The translations under genes were made by a program, and so were the position numbers. From Nocardia wallacei (GTDB lineage Bacteria; Actinomycetota; Actinomycetes; Mycobacteriales; Mycobacteriaceae), in NCBI RefSeq assembly GCF_014466955.1, contig NZ_AP023396.1:2914001-2978000 (forward strand): DNA of 64,000 bases, written 5' to 3'. Below are positions 1-8,880 of this stretch, in pieces; the stretch's first letter is position 1; every line of letters begins with the position of its first letter. The notes below the pieces were generated by a model. It saw nothing but the letters and a program-made list of their open reading frames with translations, made no database searches and was not told the origin of the DNA.

Positions 1-1
1 C

Positions 2-523
2 GTCCGGTCCGGTGCTGGGGTCGTGCCGGGGGCCGGGGTGCAATCGGGTGCTGGGGTCGTGCCGGGGGCCGGGGTGCAGTCCGGTGCTGGGGCGGCAGGG
101 GCGACTGTGGATGGTGGTGTGGGTGTGCGGACCGGTGGGATGGGGATGGGCGGGCCTTTCGGGGCGGTGAAGCCGGGGGCGAACATCGTGGCGGCGCTGC
201 GGGCCGACGCGGGTGCTTACACCTGGGCGGCCGCGATGATCGGTTCCGACAACGCCGCCGCGTATCAGCTGGCCACCGGGGAGCCGGTGATGGCGATCGG
301 CGGCTACAACGGCACCGACCCGGCGCCCACCCTGGCGCAGTTCCAGCAGTATGTGGCCCAGCACCGGATCCACTACTTCATCGACGGCTCGGTGATGTTC
401 GGCATGCGCGGCGCGACCACCGGCAGCCAGGAGTCAGCTGCGATCGCCGCCTGGGTGAAGGCCCACTACCCGGCCCGGACCATCGACGGCGTAACCGTCT
501 ACGACCTCACCACCACGGCCTGA
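2..523 (+). CDS. C-terminal part of a GT39-type glycosyltransferase (partial)
   Basis: The window opens inside this gene: the frame is open from base 2, so its start lies upstream. The 173 visible residues begin with a Gly/Ala/Val/Pro-rich linker made of a 12-residue repeat. They then match from memory the C-terminal domain of actinobacterial GT39-like mannosyltransferase/ArnT-type membrane proteins (GSDNAAAYQLATGEPVMAIG, then GGYNGTDPAP, IHYFIDG and a final VYDLTT). In this family the C-terminal domain follows the membrane part and lies outside the cytoplasm. The membrane and catalytic parts are not in the window, so the donor and acceptor cannot be inferred. Confidence 0.75.
   Translation, partial: VRSGAGVVPGAGVQSGAGVVPGAGVQSGAGAAGATVDGGVGVRTGGMGMGGPFGAVKPGANIVAALRADAGAYTWAAAMIGSDNAAAYQLATGEPVMAIGGYNGTDPAPTLAQFQQYVAQHRIHYFIDGSVMFGMRGATTGSQESAAIAAWVKAHYPARTIDGVTVYDLTTTA
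8..91. repeat. 36-bp in-frame tandem repeat in the glycosyltransferase linker
   Basis: Two full copies (8-43 and 44-79) and the start of a third (80-91) encode the 12-residue unit SGAGVVPGAGVQ. The copies differ only at a few third positions. The core GGTCGTGCCGGG-G-GCCGGGGT recurs with one mismatch in the 42-bp repeat at 50597-50722, so both probably belong to one dispersed GC-rich repeat family. Confidence 0.85.
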
Positions 524-640
524 CCCGCCGAACCACGCCCGTCGACGAATTTTCGCAAAGCGATTACGCGGTTCGGTGCGGTGGGTAAACATCAATGGTC
601 GGTGCCGGTTCGCCGGCGGGTCCCGGACAGGAGGCCTCTG

Positions 641-868
641 ATGTGGCGAGATATCACGAGATCGGTGGTGTGGAAGCACCTGATGCGCGGCATCGTGCTG
701 CTCGGCTCCGCGTCGTGCGGGGCGGCCGGGGTCTACGCCGAGTACCACCGTGCGCTGCAGGACGCCGCCGCGGCCCAGCCTGCCCTGTCGACGGAGCCGG
801 ACTGGTCGATCCCGCACCGGTGGTACGAGCAGGCCCACCACTCGGGCCGCCCCGATCTGTCCTGGTGA
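641..868 (+). CDS. Small hypothetical protein with N-terminal hydrophobic segment
   Basis: This 75-residue ORF starts at an ATG preceded by an AGGAGG-like ribosome site 6-7 bases upstream. That is why I prefer it to the longer reading from 581. A basic N-terminus (MWRDITRSVVWKHLMR) is followed by a short hydrophobic stretch ending in SASCGAAGV, then a soluble tail rich in Trp, His and Pro. It could be a membrane-anchored or exported peptide; the Cys context is a poor lipobox because the -3 residue is Ser. I recognise no family. It lies between the glycosyltransferase end and a convergent SMP-30 gene. Confidence 0.5.
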   Translation: MWRDITRSVVWKHLMRGIVLLGSASCGAAGVYAEYHRALQDAAAAQPALSTEPDWSIPHRWYEQAHHSGRPDLSW

Positions 869-899
869 GTGCCCGGCCGCGCCCGGGAACCCGAGTGGT

Positions 900-1811
900 T
901 CAGCGAGCCCGCAGGATCTGCCTGGGCCACGACACCGGCACCGCGAGCAACCGCGCGTCGCGGGTGGGGCGCTGATCGGGCTCGAAGAGCGAAGGCGCGG
1001 TGCACAGGAACAGCGTTCGGCCGTCGGGACCGCCCAGAGCGCAGTCGAAAACCCCTGCGTCGACTCGTATTTCGTCGACCAGGCCGCCGCCCTCGCGGAC
1101 GCGGACGGCCCGGCCGTGCAGGCAGTCCGCGACCCAGACCGCGTCGTCGGCGTCCGCGCACAGGCCGCCCGGGGCCACCGCGGGCCGGGGCATCGGCCCG
1201 CCGCCCCACTCGACCTGGGTGGCCGGTCCGAAGGCCGCCCACGTCCGCCGATTGATCAGGCCGCCGTTCGGGGCGATGTCGAAGGCGGTGATCCGATCGT
1301 CGGCGGTCTCCGCCACCACCAGTACCTCCCGGGACAGAATCGCCATGCCGTTGGGAAACGCCAGATCCTCGGCCACCACGGTGACCGGACCGTCCGGGTC
1401 GACCCGGACCAGCCCGCTCGATCTGATCGGCTCACCCGCCGCCGGATCGAATCCGAAATTGCCCACATAGGCGCGCCCGCGCGCGTCCACCACCATCTCG
1501 TTGGCGTCGCCCGGCAGCACCGCGGACAGATCGGCGTACTCGGTGACCGCGCCCCGGTGGTCCCGCACCAGCAACCGGCGGTCCTTCATCGACACGATGA
1601 GCAGCCTGTCGTCCGGCAGGAAGCCGAGCCCGCCGGGCCGGCCGGGCACCTCGGCCACCACCTCCACGGCCCCGTGCCCGTCGGTCGCGAGCACCCGCCC
1701 GGTGCTGAAGTCCGACACCCACAGTCTGCCTCGATGCCACAGCGGCGACCCGAGATACGAGCAGTTGTCCAGGGCCGCACCCACCCGGCGAACCGGGCGC
1801 GCGGACCTCAC
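900..1811 (-). CDS. SMP-30/gluconolactonase-like beta-propeller protein
   Basis: The 303-residue protein has the repeating blade pattern of the SMP-30/gluconolaconase/LRE family: VSDFSTGRVLA, GGLGFLPDDRLLIVSM, GDANEMVVDARGRAYVGNFG, AFPNGMAI and APGGLCADADDAVWVA. Family members are calcium- or zinc-dependent lactonases or esterases. The N and D residues usual for metal binding are present in the GDANEM, FPNGM and CADADD segments. The start is GTG with only a weak ribosome site. The P450 gene upstream on the same strand ends 80 bases away, so the two may be cotranscribed and the pair may oxidise and then hydrolyse one substrate. The substrate cannot be read from sequence. Confidence 0.8.
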   Translation of the reverse strand: MRSARPVRRVGAALDNCSYLGSPLWHRGRLWVSDFSTGRVLATDGHGAVEVVAEVPGRPGGLGFLPDDRLLIVSMKDRRLLVRDHRGAVTEYADLSAVLPGDANEMVVDARGRAYVGNFGFDPAAGEPIRSSGLVRVDPDGPVTVVAEDLAFPNGMAILSREVLVVAETADDRITAFDIAPNGGLINRRTWAAFGPATQVEWGGGPMPRPAVAPGGLCADADDAVWVADCLHGRAVRVREGGGLVDEIRVDAGVFDCALGGPDGRTLFLCTAPSLFEPDQRPTRDARLLAVPVSWPRQILRAR

Positions 1812-1891
1812 TGCCCCACTCCGCTACAGCACTTCATCGCGACCATCCATGGGTTCGATCGGGCGCCGCCCCGCCGACCGGACGGCTGTCG

Positions 1892-3133
1892 TCACCGCGC
1901 TGTGCCGACAGCGACGGGTATCGACAACGGACCGATGGTGAAGAAGGACGGTGAATAGGTGATGTCGTTCGGGTCGACCAGTACCGCGAGCTCTGGCAAT
2001 CGACGATACAGCGACGCGAGCGCGAGCCGGCCCTCCAACCGCGCGAGCCCCGCACCGATACAGAATCGAGGCCCGTGACCGAAGCCCAGCTGCCCGGACC
2101 GCTGTGCTCGCGTGATGTCGAATTCGTGCGCGGTGTCACCATATTCGGCCGGATCGATACCGCAGGCCTGATACACCACACCGACCGCGCTCCCCTGCGG
2201 AATGGTCACGCCCGCGATGGTCACCTCGGTCACCGTGAAGCGCCAGCTGGTCATCATCACCGAATGTCGATACCGCACCGTCTCCTCGACCACGTCGGCC
2301 CAGAGATCGCCCGCCTTGGCCAGCTCGAGCTGGTCGGGATGCTGCGCCAGTGCGAGGATCGCGTATCCGAGCATGTGCACGGTGGTCTCGTGGCCCGCGA
2401 CGAGCATGATCCACAGGACCGCGACCAGTTCCTCCGCGGTGAGTTTGTCGTCGTTGTCGCGCGCCCGCACCAGATGGGAGGTGAGATCCTCACCCGGCTC
2501 CCGCCCTTTCCGCTCGACCAGCTCGTGCAGATACGCCATGAGCCCGCTCTGCGCGGCGAACGCCTCCTCGGGAGAAGTGTTGTGCGCCAACAGCGTTGCC
2601 GTCCACTGCCGCAGCCGGCCGCGATCGGGCTCGGGCACGCCGAACAGTTCGCAGATCACCGCCATCGGCACGGCCTCGGTGAACGCCGGCACCAGGTCGA
2701 CCCCGTCACCGGCGGCGACCACGTCGTCGAGGAGGTCATCGATGATCCGCTGGATGCGCGGCTCGAGTGCCCGTACCCGGGCCGGGGTGAAGGCCGTGCC
2801 GATCAGCCCGCGCAGCCGCCGATGTTCGCGGCCGTCCTTGGTCGACAGATGCTCGCCCTGCACCACGGCGCGCAGCGGCCAATCCTCGGGGATGGTGCCG
2901 TCGTGCAGCGCCGGCCAGTGTTTCGGGTCCCGGACGAAGGAAACGTTGTCGCCGCTGAGGATTTCGCGCACGGCGGCGTAGGTCAGGGCCAGGTAACCGG
3001 AAACGCCGCCCGGGAATTCCACCTCGACCACCGGCGCGATCTCCCGGAGCCGGAGGCAGGTTTGGAGCGGACTCTCGTCCGCGGCGGGGAAAGCAGGAAG
3101 ATTCCTCATCGGACGAGTATCACGCCAGGCCAC
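1892..3133 (-). CDS. Cytochrome P450
   Basis: A 413-residue soluble bacterial P450. The I-helix oxygen-binding motif AGHETT is at about 246-251, the ExxR pair at E284/R287, and the haem-binding loop FGHGPRFCIG places the thiolate Cys at about 358. Length and motif spacing are normal for class I bacterial P450s, which need a ferredoxin and a reductase; neither is adjacent, but both types occur at 43.9-47.7 kb. The annotated start is GTG; an in-frame ATG eight codons later (3109) is equally possible because neither has a clear ribosome site. Substrate unknown. Confidence 0.92.
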   Translation of the reverse strand: MAWRDTRPMRNLPAFPAADESPLQTCLRLREIAPVVEVEFPGGVSGYLALTYAAVREILSGDNVSFVRDPKHWPALHDGTIPEDWPLRAVVQGEHLSTKDGREHRRLRGLIGTAFTPARVRALEPRIQRIIDDLLDDVVAAGDGVDLVPAFTEAVPMAVICELFGVPEPDRGRLRQWTATLLAHNTSPEEAFAAQSGLMAYLHELVERKGREPGEDLTSHLVRARDNDDKLTAEELVAVLWIMLVAGHETTVHMLGYAILALAQHPDQLELAKAGDLWADVVEETVRYRHSVMMTSWRFTVTEVTIAGVTIPQGSAVGVVYQACGIDPAEYGDTAHEFDITRAQRSGQLGFGHGPRFCIGAGLARLEGRLALASLYRRLPELAVLVDPNDITYSPSFFTIGPLSIPVAVGTAR

Positions 3134-3229
3134 CCGTTACACGTCCCGCATTCCCCGATCCTGCCCCATTCCGGAAAACGGACGTCACCAAAACGGAATC
3201 ACCCGCCCCGGCAGCGCGGAAGAAGGTGT

Positions 3230-4804
3230 CTACGAAGAGGTTTCGGACTCAGCGCCCCCGACCGCCGCTGCCTCCGGCTGTGGTTCCTCGGCGCGAGCGG
3301 ACGGGGCGCCGCGGCCGGGCGCCCACAGCCCCAGCGCCACGGCGACGACGAGGGTGATCACGCCCAATACCGTGGTGGCCTGCTGGAGTCCGTGCATGAA
3401 GGCGGATTCGGCGAACTCGGCCAAGGGTTTCGCGGACGGGCCGAGCCGGTCGGTCACCTCGAGGGCGCCGGCCAGGGAACTCGAGACCGGCTCGCGGGCC
3501 GGTTCGGGAACCAGCGGCAGCGTCGGCGCGATGTGCTCGCTGTAGCCGGCGGCGAGGAGGCTGCCCGACAGCGCGATGCCCAGCGCCGCACCGACTTCGC
3601 GGGCCGCGTCGTTCACCGCGGCGGCGACGCCGTGCTTGTCGGCGGGCGCGCCGTCGATGATCGCCGCGGTCGCGGGCGCCGCCGACAACCCCAGGCCGGT
3701 GCTCATGATCAGCAGCGGCCACAGCACGTCCAGGAAGGTGCTCGCGGCCGACAGCCGTCCCAGCGCCAGCAGGCCCGCCCCGACCACGGCCAGCCCCGTC
3801 GCGGTGGGCAGGCGTAACCCGAACCGCTCGGCCAGCCACGGCGCCACGATCGACAGCCCGAGCATGGGAGCGATCATCGGCGCCATCGCCAGCGCCGAGA
3901 GCAGCGGCCCATAGCCGAGGATCAGCTGGAAGAACTGCACGATCACCATGAAAAGCCCGAAGGACACGGCGAATTGGACCGCGACCGACACGGTGCCGGT
4001 GCCGAACCGCCGCCCGGTGAACAGCCGCACATCCAGCAGCGGACGAGCCACGCGCAGTTCGATCAGCACGAACATCCCGGCGGCGGCCAACCCCGCGCCC
4101 GCCGCGAGCAGCACGACCGTGTCGGTCCAACCGCGTTGCGGCGCTTCCAATGCCGCGACCGTGACCAGGCCGATGGCGACGGCCGCGGACAGCGCACCCC
4201 ACGGATCGAAGGGCGGGCGCGACGAGTCCGACGATTCGGGAACCGTGTACGCCGCCACGGCCAGCACGGCGCCCGCCGCGGCCATCGCGATCATGATCGA
4301 CAACCACGACCAGCGCGCCATCAGCAGCCCGGAGCCGAGGATGCCCAGCACCGCCCCGCCGCCCACGGTTCCGGCCCAGATGCCCACGGCCACACTACGT
4401 TTCGCCCGTGGCAGCCCGGCGGTGAGGAGGGACAGCGTGGACGGCATCACCAGCGCCGCGCCCGCGCCCGCGACGGCCCGCGCCGAGATCAGCCAGATCG
4501 GCCCGTCGATCAGCAGCGGCACCGCCGAGGCCACCGCGAACAGCACGAGTCCGGCGATCAGCATCAGCCTGCGCCCGTAGCGGTCGCCGAGAGCGCCGGC
4601 GGGCAGCACCAGGCACGCCAGCGCCAGCGTGTAGCCGTCGATGACCCACGTGAGTTGCGCCTGGGTGGCGCCGGTATCGGCGGCGATCGCGGGCAGCGCG
4701 GTATACAGCGCCGCCATGGAGGCCACGACCAGCGCCACCGCCATGCAGGAGACCGCCACCACCCAGCGCAGCCGGGCCGACAGTCCGGTTACGGTCGAGG
4801 CCAT
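3230..4804 (-). CDS. MFS exporter, DHA2 (14-helix, EmrB/QacA-like) family
   Basis: The 524-residue protein is mostly hydrophobic helices. It carries the MFS motif A region LGDRYGRRLMLIAG after helix 2 and the motif-C-like stretch ending GAVLGILGSGLLM. The length fits the 14-helix drug:proton antiporters. I place the start at 4804, where ATG is preceded by GGGAG five bases upstream; a TTG four codons earlier is less likely. The C-terminal tail after the last helix is Ala/Glu-rich. It is divergent from the TetR gene at 4906 and shares an operator-bearing spacer with it, the usual arrangement of a repressor controlling its own exporter. The exported compound is unknown. Confidence 0.9.
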   Translation of the reverse strand: MASTVTGLSARLRWVVAVSCMAVALVVASMAALYTALPAIAADTGATQAQLTWVIDGYTLALACLVLPAGALGDRYGRRLMLIAGLVLFAVASAVPLLIDGPIWLISARAVAGAGAALVMPSTLSLLTAGLPRAKRSVAVGIWAGTVGGGAVLGILGSGLLMARWSWLSIMIAMAAAGAVLAVAAYTVPESSDSSRPPFDPWGALSAAVAIGLVTVAALEAPQRGWTDTVVLLAAGAGLAAAGMFVLIELRVARPLLDVRLFTGRRFGTGTVSVAVQFAVSFGLFMVIVQFFQLILGYGPLLSALAMAPMIAPMLGLSIVAPWLAERFGLRLPTATGLAVVGAGLLALGRLSAASTFLDVLWPLLIMSTGLGLSAAPATAAIIDGAPADKHGVAAAVNDAAREVGAALGIALSGSLLAAGYSEHIAPTLPLVPEPAREPVSSSLAGALEVTDRLGPSAKPLAEFAESAFMHGLQQATTVLGVITLVVAVALGLWAPGRGAPSARAEEPQPEAAAVGGAESETSS

Positions 4805-4835
4805 GGGATCTCCCAAGAAATGAAACTGACAGTAT

Positions 4836-4866
4836 CGCTACGCTACTAGCAGTAGCATAAGTAGCG
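4836..4866. promoter_or_regulatory. Nested inverted repeats between the MFS and TetR genes
   Basis: The inner palindrome is GCTACT-AGC-AGTAGC (4842-4856), flanked by outer arms CGCTAC (4836-4841) and GTAGCG (4861-4866). Its position in the 101-base divergent spacer and the TetR neighbour make it the probable operator for both genes. It is unrelated to the GAGAAT operator used elsewhere in the window. Confidence 0.75.
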
Positions 4867-4905
4867 TGCGCGGCAACAGTGCTACCGAGGAGGAATCTCG
4901 CGTTC

Positions 4906-5547
4906 ATGGCCACGATCACAGCCGAGGGGCGGCCGGCGGAAGTCGATCCGCGCCGGGCGCGCTCCCGCGCCCGGTTGCTGGCGGCCGCCGCCGAACTGCT
5001 GAAAACCGGTGGGCCCGAGGCGATCACGGTGGACGCGGTGACGCGCGTGTCGCACGTTGCCCGCACGACGCTGTACCGGCATTTCGACAATGTGGTGCAC
5101 CTGCGCGCCGCGACGCTCGAACATCTGCTGCCGCCGGTGGTGGAGGCGCCGACGGAGGGCACGCTGCGTGAGCGTCTCATCGAGCTGGTCGGCCGCCAAG
5201 CGGACGTGATCAGCGAGGCGCCGCTGCACCTGACCACGCTGGCCTGGCTGGCGACGGCGGAACCCGGCGACGCGGGCGCGGGGGAGCGGGCCGGTTCGCT
5301 GCGGAGTCGGTTCATCGATAACTACCGGCGTCCGTTCGATGAGCTGTTCGGCAGCGACGAGGGGCGCGCGGTGCTCGGTGACCGCGATCTGGCCTCGGTG
5401 CTGGCCCAGCTCATCGGCCCGTTCGTGTTCGTGCGGCTGTCCGGGATCGGCAGCGCCACCCGGGCCGACTGCGCCCGCATCGTGGACGATTTCCTGGCGG
5501 CACGGGCGGTGCGCGCCGAACGGCCGACGGACGAGGATGCGCCATGA
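4906..5547 (+). CDS. TetR-family repressor of the adjacent exporter
   Basis: A 213-residue TetR protein. The N-terminal helix-turn-helix region contains ARSRARLLAAAAELL and VARTTLYRHFDN at about residues 17-70, followed by a divergent ligand domain. The ATG at 4906 is chosen because GAGGAGG lies about 12 bases upstream and the homology starts just after it; the frame is open further upstream. Its stop overlaps the start of the next gene (ATGA), so it is cotranscribed with the acyl-CoA synthetase. It probably represses the divergent MFS gene through the nested palindrome and may respond to an acyl or aromatic ligand, which is inference. Confidence 0.85.
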   Translation: MATITAEGRPAEVDPRRARSRARLLAAAAELLKTGGPEAITVDAVTRVSHVARTTLYRHFDNVVHLRAATLEHLLPPVVEAPTEGTLRERLIELVGRQADVISEAPLHLTTLAWLATAEPGDAGAGERAGSLRSRFIDNYRRPFDELFGSDEGRAVLGDRDLASVLAQLIGPFVFVRLSGIGSATRADCARIVDDFLAARAVRAERPTDEDAP

Positions 5548-6935
5548 CCGAACCTGCCGTCCTCGCGTTCGAGGACGACGAGTACACAGCGGCGCGGCTC
5601 GAGCGGCTGGCCGCCGGTCTGGCCGCCGACCTCGCCGATCGCGGTGTCCGCGCGGGCGCCCGGGTGGCGCTGATGTCGTCGAATCGGCCGGAGTTCGTGG
5701 TCGCCGTGCTGGCGATCTGGCGGCTCGGCGCGGCGGTGGTCCTCGTCAGCCCGGCGTGGAAGCGCCTCGAGGTCGAGCACGCGCTGCGGCTCACCGGCCC
5801 CACGCACGGCGTGGGCGATCACCCGGTGCTGGCCGAACTGCTGCCCGTCCGTCACCTGGACGAGCCGATCACCCCGAGCGACCGGGTGTTCCCCGAGCCG
5901 CCGCCCGCCGCCGAGGCGGCCCTCGTATTCAGCTCCGGCACAACCGGATTACCCAAGGCCGTGCGGCACACCCACGCCTCGATCGCCGCGGCCGTACGGC
6001 ACTGGCGCGCGGCCCTGGGGCTGACGTCCGACGATCGCCTGCAGATCGCCACGCCGCCCTCGCACATCCTCGGCCTGCTCAATATCGTCACGGTCCTGGA
6101 TTCGGGCGCTTGGATGCGGCTGCACCGCCGCTTCGATACGGAGCAGCTGCTGAGGTGTATCGAGCGCGACCGGATCACCGTCGAGATGGCGGTCGCGCCG
6201 ATCGCGCTCGCCCTGGCGGCGCATCCGGAGCTGGAGCGTTTCGACCTGTCCTCGCTGCGCCACATCATGTGGGGCGCGACGCCGGTGACCCCGAGCGTCG
6301 CCGAAACCGTCACGCGCCGAACGGGAGTCGGCTGGCTGCCCGCCTACGGCGCCACCGAACTGCCGGTCATCGCCTGTAACCCGATCGGCGGTGCGCGGCT
6401 CGACAGCGTGGGCCGCGCGGCGCCCGGGGTGACACTGCGGGTGGTGTCGCTGGACACCGGCCTGCCGGTGGGCCCGTCGGAAACCGGTGAACTGCAAGCC
6501 CGTTCTGCCTCGCTGATGGCTGGATACCTGCCGGACGAGGCGACCGCCGCGGCGTTCGACGACGGCTGGTTCCGCACCGGCGACGTCGGCTCGATCGACG
6601 CCGACGGCTGGATCCGGCTCACCGATCGCGTCAAGGAGATGATCAAGGTCCGCGGTTTCCAGGTCGCGCCGGCCGAACTCGAGCAGGTGCTGTACGGGCA
6701 TCCGGCCGTCGCGGACTGCGCGGTGTTCGGCGTCCCGGACCCGGCCGACGGCGAGGCGATCGTCGCCGCGGTGACCGCGCGGGAGCCCGTCCCGGCCGCG
6801 GAGCTGACCGACTACGTCGGCGAGCGGCTGGCGGCCTACAAGCGGCCGCGGCGGGTGGTGTTCGTGCCGGAGATCCCGCGGCTGCCCTCGGGCAAGGTGC
6901 TGCGCCGGGTGCTGGCGCAGCGATACGCGGAGTGA
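5544..6935 (+). CDS. AMP-binding acyl-CoA synthetase, short form
   Basis: The 463-residue adenylate-forming enzyme has the P-loop FSSGTTGLPKAV at about 132-143, the AYGATELP motif, the GDVGSIDADGWI/DRVKEMIKVRGFQVAP hinge and the C-terminal PSGKVLRR lysine. The enzyme activates a carboxylic acid to its CoA thioester using ATP. It is about 50 residues shorter than usual family members; the missing part is at the N-terminus, where the protein begins directly at the second beta structure. No upstream extension is available because its start overlaps the TetR stop. It converges with the dehydrogenase at 6943, seven bases away. Confidence 0.9.
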   Translation: MTEPAVLAFEDDEYTAARLERLAAGLAADLADRGVRAGARVALMSSNRPEFVVAVLAIWRLGAAVVLVSPAWKRLEVEHALRLTGPTHGVGDHPVLAELLPVRHLDEPITPSDRVFPEPPPAAEAALVFSSGTTGLPKAVRHTHASIAAAVRHWRAALGLTSDDRLQIATPPSHILGLLNIVTVLDSGAWMRLHRRFDTEQLLRCIERDRITVEMAVAPIALALAAHPELERFDLSSLRHIMWGATPVTPSVAETVTRRTGVGWLPAYGATELPVIACNPIGGARLDSVGRAAPGVTLRVVSLDTGLPVGPSETGELQARSASLMAGYLPDEATAAAFDDGWFRTGDVGSIDADGWIRLTDRVKEMIKVRGFQVAPAELEQVLYGHPAVADCAVFGVPDPADGEAIVAAVTAREPVPAAELTDYVGERLAAYKRPRRVVFVPEIPRLPSGKVLRRVLAQRYAE

Positions 6936-6942
6936 GTCGCGA

Positions 6943-8022
6943 TCAGCCCAGCACGGGGACGACCGATGGCAGATCCAGCGTCGTATGGATGCCGGGAGCG
7001 GCCGCGCAGACCACGGGCACCGCGTTCACCGCACGGTTGGCGGTGTAGCCCGGCGACGTCTCGGCCATGCGGGACAACGGAAACGGGAATCGCAGATCGA
7101 CCTCCAGTGGCGCGTCGCCGACGACCGAGACATGCCAGCCGGTGTCGCCGAGATGCCAATCCGCGGCGATCTCGGTGGTGCAGTACCAGGTGGCGCGGAA
7201 ACTCAGCACCGGGCGCCCGGCGGCGTGGGCCGATACCGTGATGCGCTGTGCCGCAACAGTTCCCGCCTCGATCGTGCCGGCCGCGATCGCGGTGCGGGCG
7301 CGGGCGGCGGCGACCTCCCCGGCGGCGCTCACCGTCTCGATCCCGATCCCGAGCGCGTCCGCGAGCAGCCGCAGCGAGGGCCCGAAACTCCCGGCCACAT
7401 GATCAACCCGGCGCTGGTCGAACTCTCCCGGCGGCTGCCCGAAACCCATGACGTCGAACAGGATTGCGGGCGAATCGCGTTGCGAGAGATCGGCGTACTC
7501 GTCGATCGCGAGCCGGTCGAGGCGGCGCTGGATCGACGACAGCACCAGCGGCACCGCCTCGGTGATGAAACCCGGACTGCTGCCGGTGCTGTGGATCGAG
7601 GCGCCGCCGAGCACGCACGCGTTCTCGATCTCCCGTCGCAGCCCCGGATCCATGCTCGCCGGATGATGCAGTTGCCCGCAGGTGGTCACGACATTCGCCC
7701 CCGCGCTGAGCAGCCGGACCACGGTCTCCGGGTCGAACGCGCGCGGCATGTACAGCACGCAGTCGGCATCCAGATCGATGATGTCACCCACGTCGCAGGT
7801 CGCTCGCACGCCGGTGGTCCCGGCTCCGCACAGCTCCCCGGCGTCGCGCCCGGCCTTGTCGGGGGAGTGGACGTACAGCCCGGCGAGGGTCATGTCCGGA
7901 TGCGTGAGAACGCCGCGCAGGGCCCGGGTGCCGATATTGCCCGTCGCCCATTGCACCACCCGGTACGGGCGTTGTGCCGTCGAGGGGCGGGACTCGCTGT
8001 CGGGCAGTGCACTCGATCGCAT
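6943..8022 (-). CDS. DapB-like NAD(P)-dependent dehydrogenase
   Basis: The 359-residue protein starts its Rossmann fold with RVVQWATGNIGTRALRGVL at about 20-38, then VYMPRAFDPETVVRLLSAGANVVTTCGQ and GSSPGFITEAVPLVL. This matches the actinobacterial group annotated as dihydrodipicolinate reductase-like or NAD(P)H-dependent amine/amino-acid dehydrogenases. These are not the lysine-pathway DapB, which is about 245 residues. A perfect GAGAAT-type operator sits 31 bases upstream of the ATG and no Shine-Dalgarno is visible, so translation may be close to leaderless. It lies downstream of the TetR gene on the same strand but has its own operator. The true substrate is unknown. Confidence 0.8.
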   Translation of the reverse strand: MRSSALPDSESRPSTAQRPYRVVQWATGNIGTRALRGVLTHPDMTLAGLYVHSPDKAGRDAGELCGAGTTGVRATCDVGDIIDLDADCVLYMPRAFDPETVVRLLSAGANVVTTCGQLHHPASMDPGLRREIENACVLGGASIHSTGSSPGFITEAVPLVLSSIQRRLDRLAIDEYADLSQRDSPAILFDVMGFGQPPGEFDQRRVDHVAGSFGPSLRLLADALGIGIETVSAAGEVAAARARTAIAAGTIEAGTVAAQRITVSAHAAGRPVLSFRATWYCTTEIAADWHLGDTGWHVSVVGDAPLEVDLRFPFPLSRMAETSPGYTANRAVNAVPVVCAAAPGIHTTLDLPSVVPVLG

Positions 8023-8052
8023 GAACCGAGTGTAATCAAACTTCTCTCAAGT

Positions 8053-8069
8053 TGAGAATGTAATTCTCA
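8053..8069. promoter_or_regulatory. GAGAAT-type operator (perfect), upstream of the DapB-like gene
   Basis: TGAGAAT-GTA-ATTCTCA is a perfect 7-3-7 palindrome lying between the DapB-like start (8022) and the TetR gene; it overlaps the TetR stop codon. It is one of at least seven strong copies in the window. Confidence 0.85.
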
Positions 8070-8729
8070 CTTCTTGGTGAAGCCGTGTGCGCAGAAGTTC
8101 CAGACTTCGTCGGCGGTAAGCGGGTTCTGGTTTTCGTCGTCGGTCGTGCCCGCCGATTGTGCGGTGAACATCACGGTCTGCATCACCATGGCCGCCGCCC
8201 GATGCGGCTGCACGCCGGAGCGCAGGTGACCGGCCTGCTCGGCCTGCTCCATCAGCTCGGTGAACAGTGCCAGCAGCGGCGCGTGGGCGACTTTGACCTG
8301 GGTGGGATGCGACACCAGCAGCTGGGGGGCGAAATCGGTGAACAGCGGGCGCTGGGCCGACGGGTCGGGTCGGCACAGCTCGAACAGCAGCTCGACGGTG
8401 ACCTGCAGCTTGTCGAGCGGCTTCTTCTTGCCGTCGGCGGCGGCGCGCAGCTGTTCGGCGGTGCGGCTGAGGGCGTCCTCGAACAGCGCCAGCAGCAACT
8501 CGTGCTTACCGTCGAACTGCAGGTAGAAGCTGCGCAGCGACTGGCGGGAACGGTCGACGACCTCCTGTACCGTGAAGTCGGTGGTGCCCTTCTCGGTGAT
8601 GATGGCCTGGGCGGCGTCGAGGAACTTCTGTACCCGTTGTTCGGCGCGCCTCTTCGCGGTACGCAGCGAGCGCTCGACGGCACGCTGCTTCCAGGCGGGC
8701 TCTTCGCTCGGACTGGTCACGGGCGCCAC
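8067..8729 (-). CDS. TetR-family regulator, candidate for the GAGAAT operator (copy 1)
   Basis: A 220-residue TetR regulator. The DNA-binding part includes RVQKFLDAAQAIITEKG, FTVQEVVDRSRQSLRSFYLQ and FDGKHELL; the remaining two thirds form the ligand domain. It is strikingly similar along its whole length to the TetR at 45430-46092, the HTH region being almost identical. It is flanked by perfect GAGAAT operators, one before its promoter (8842-8858) and one at its stop codon (8053-8069), which suggests autoregulation. The start could instead be the GTG at 8720: a 12-residue ORF (8755-8717) ends there in a GTGA overlap, and the shorter N-terminus matches the paralogue better. Confidence 0.88.
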   Translation of the reverse strand: MAPVTSPSEEPAWKQRAVERSLRTAKRRAEQRVQKFLDAAQAIITEKGTTDFTVQEVVDRSRQSLRSFYLQFDGKHELLLALFEDALSRTAEQLRAAADGKKKPLDKLQVTVELLFELCRPDPSAQRPLFTDFAPQLLVSHPTQVKVAHAPLLALFTELMEQAEQAGHLRSGVQPHRAAAMVMQTVMFTAQSAGTTDDENQNPLTADEVWNFCAHGFTKK

Positions 8730-8841
8730 GGTCCTCGGTCACTGGGAGAGAACATGAACGCACTGTACCGGAGAATGCCGTGACAACCCGCGTCCAGGTC
8801 GCGTGTCCACCATCATTCACGAGATTAGCCATTTTGATTTG

Positions 8842-8858
8842 TGAGAATTCAATTCTCA
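8842..8858. promoter_or_regulatory. GAGAAT-type operator (perfect), upstream of TetR copy 1
   Basis: TGAGAAT-TCA-ATTCTCA is a perfect 7-3-7 palindrome in the 151-base spacer between the thiolase-like gene end (8881) and the TetR start (8729). It is placed to control the TetR gene itself. Confidence 0.85.
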
Positions 8859-8880
8859 GGCGTGGGAAGTGCAGGCCCCC

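Noticed and set aside
8053..8858. Operators as KstR or KstR2 sites
   Set aside because: The half-site GAGAAT with a three-base spacer differs from the AAC-N2-GTT and CAAG-N2-CTTG cores known for those regulators.
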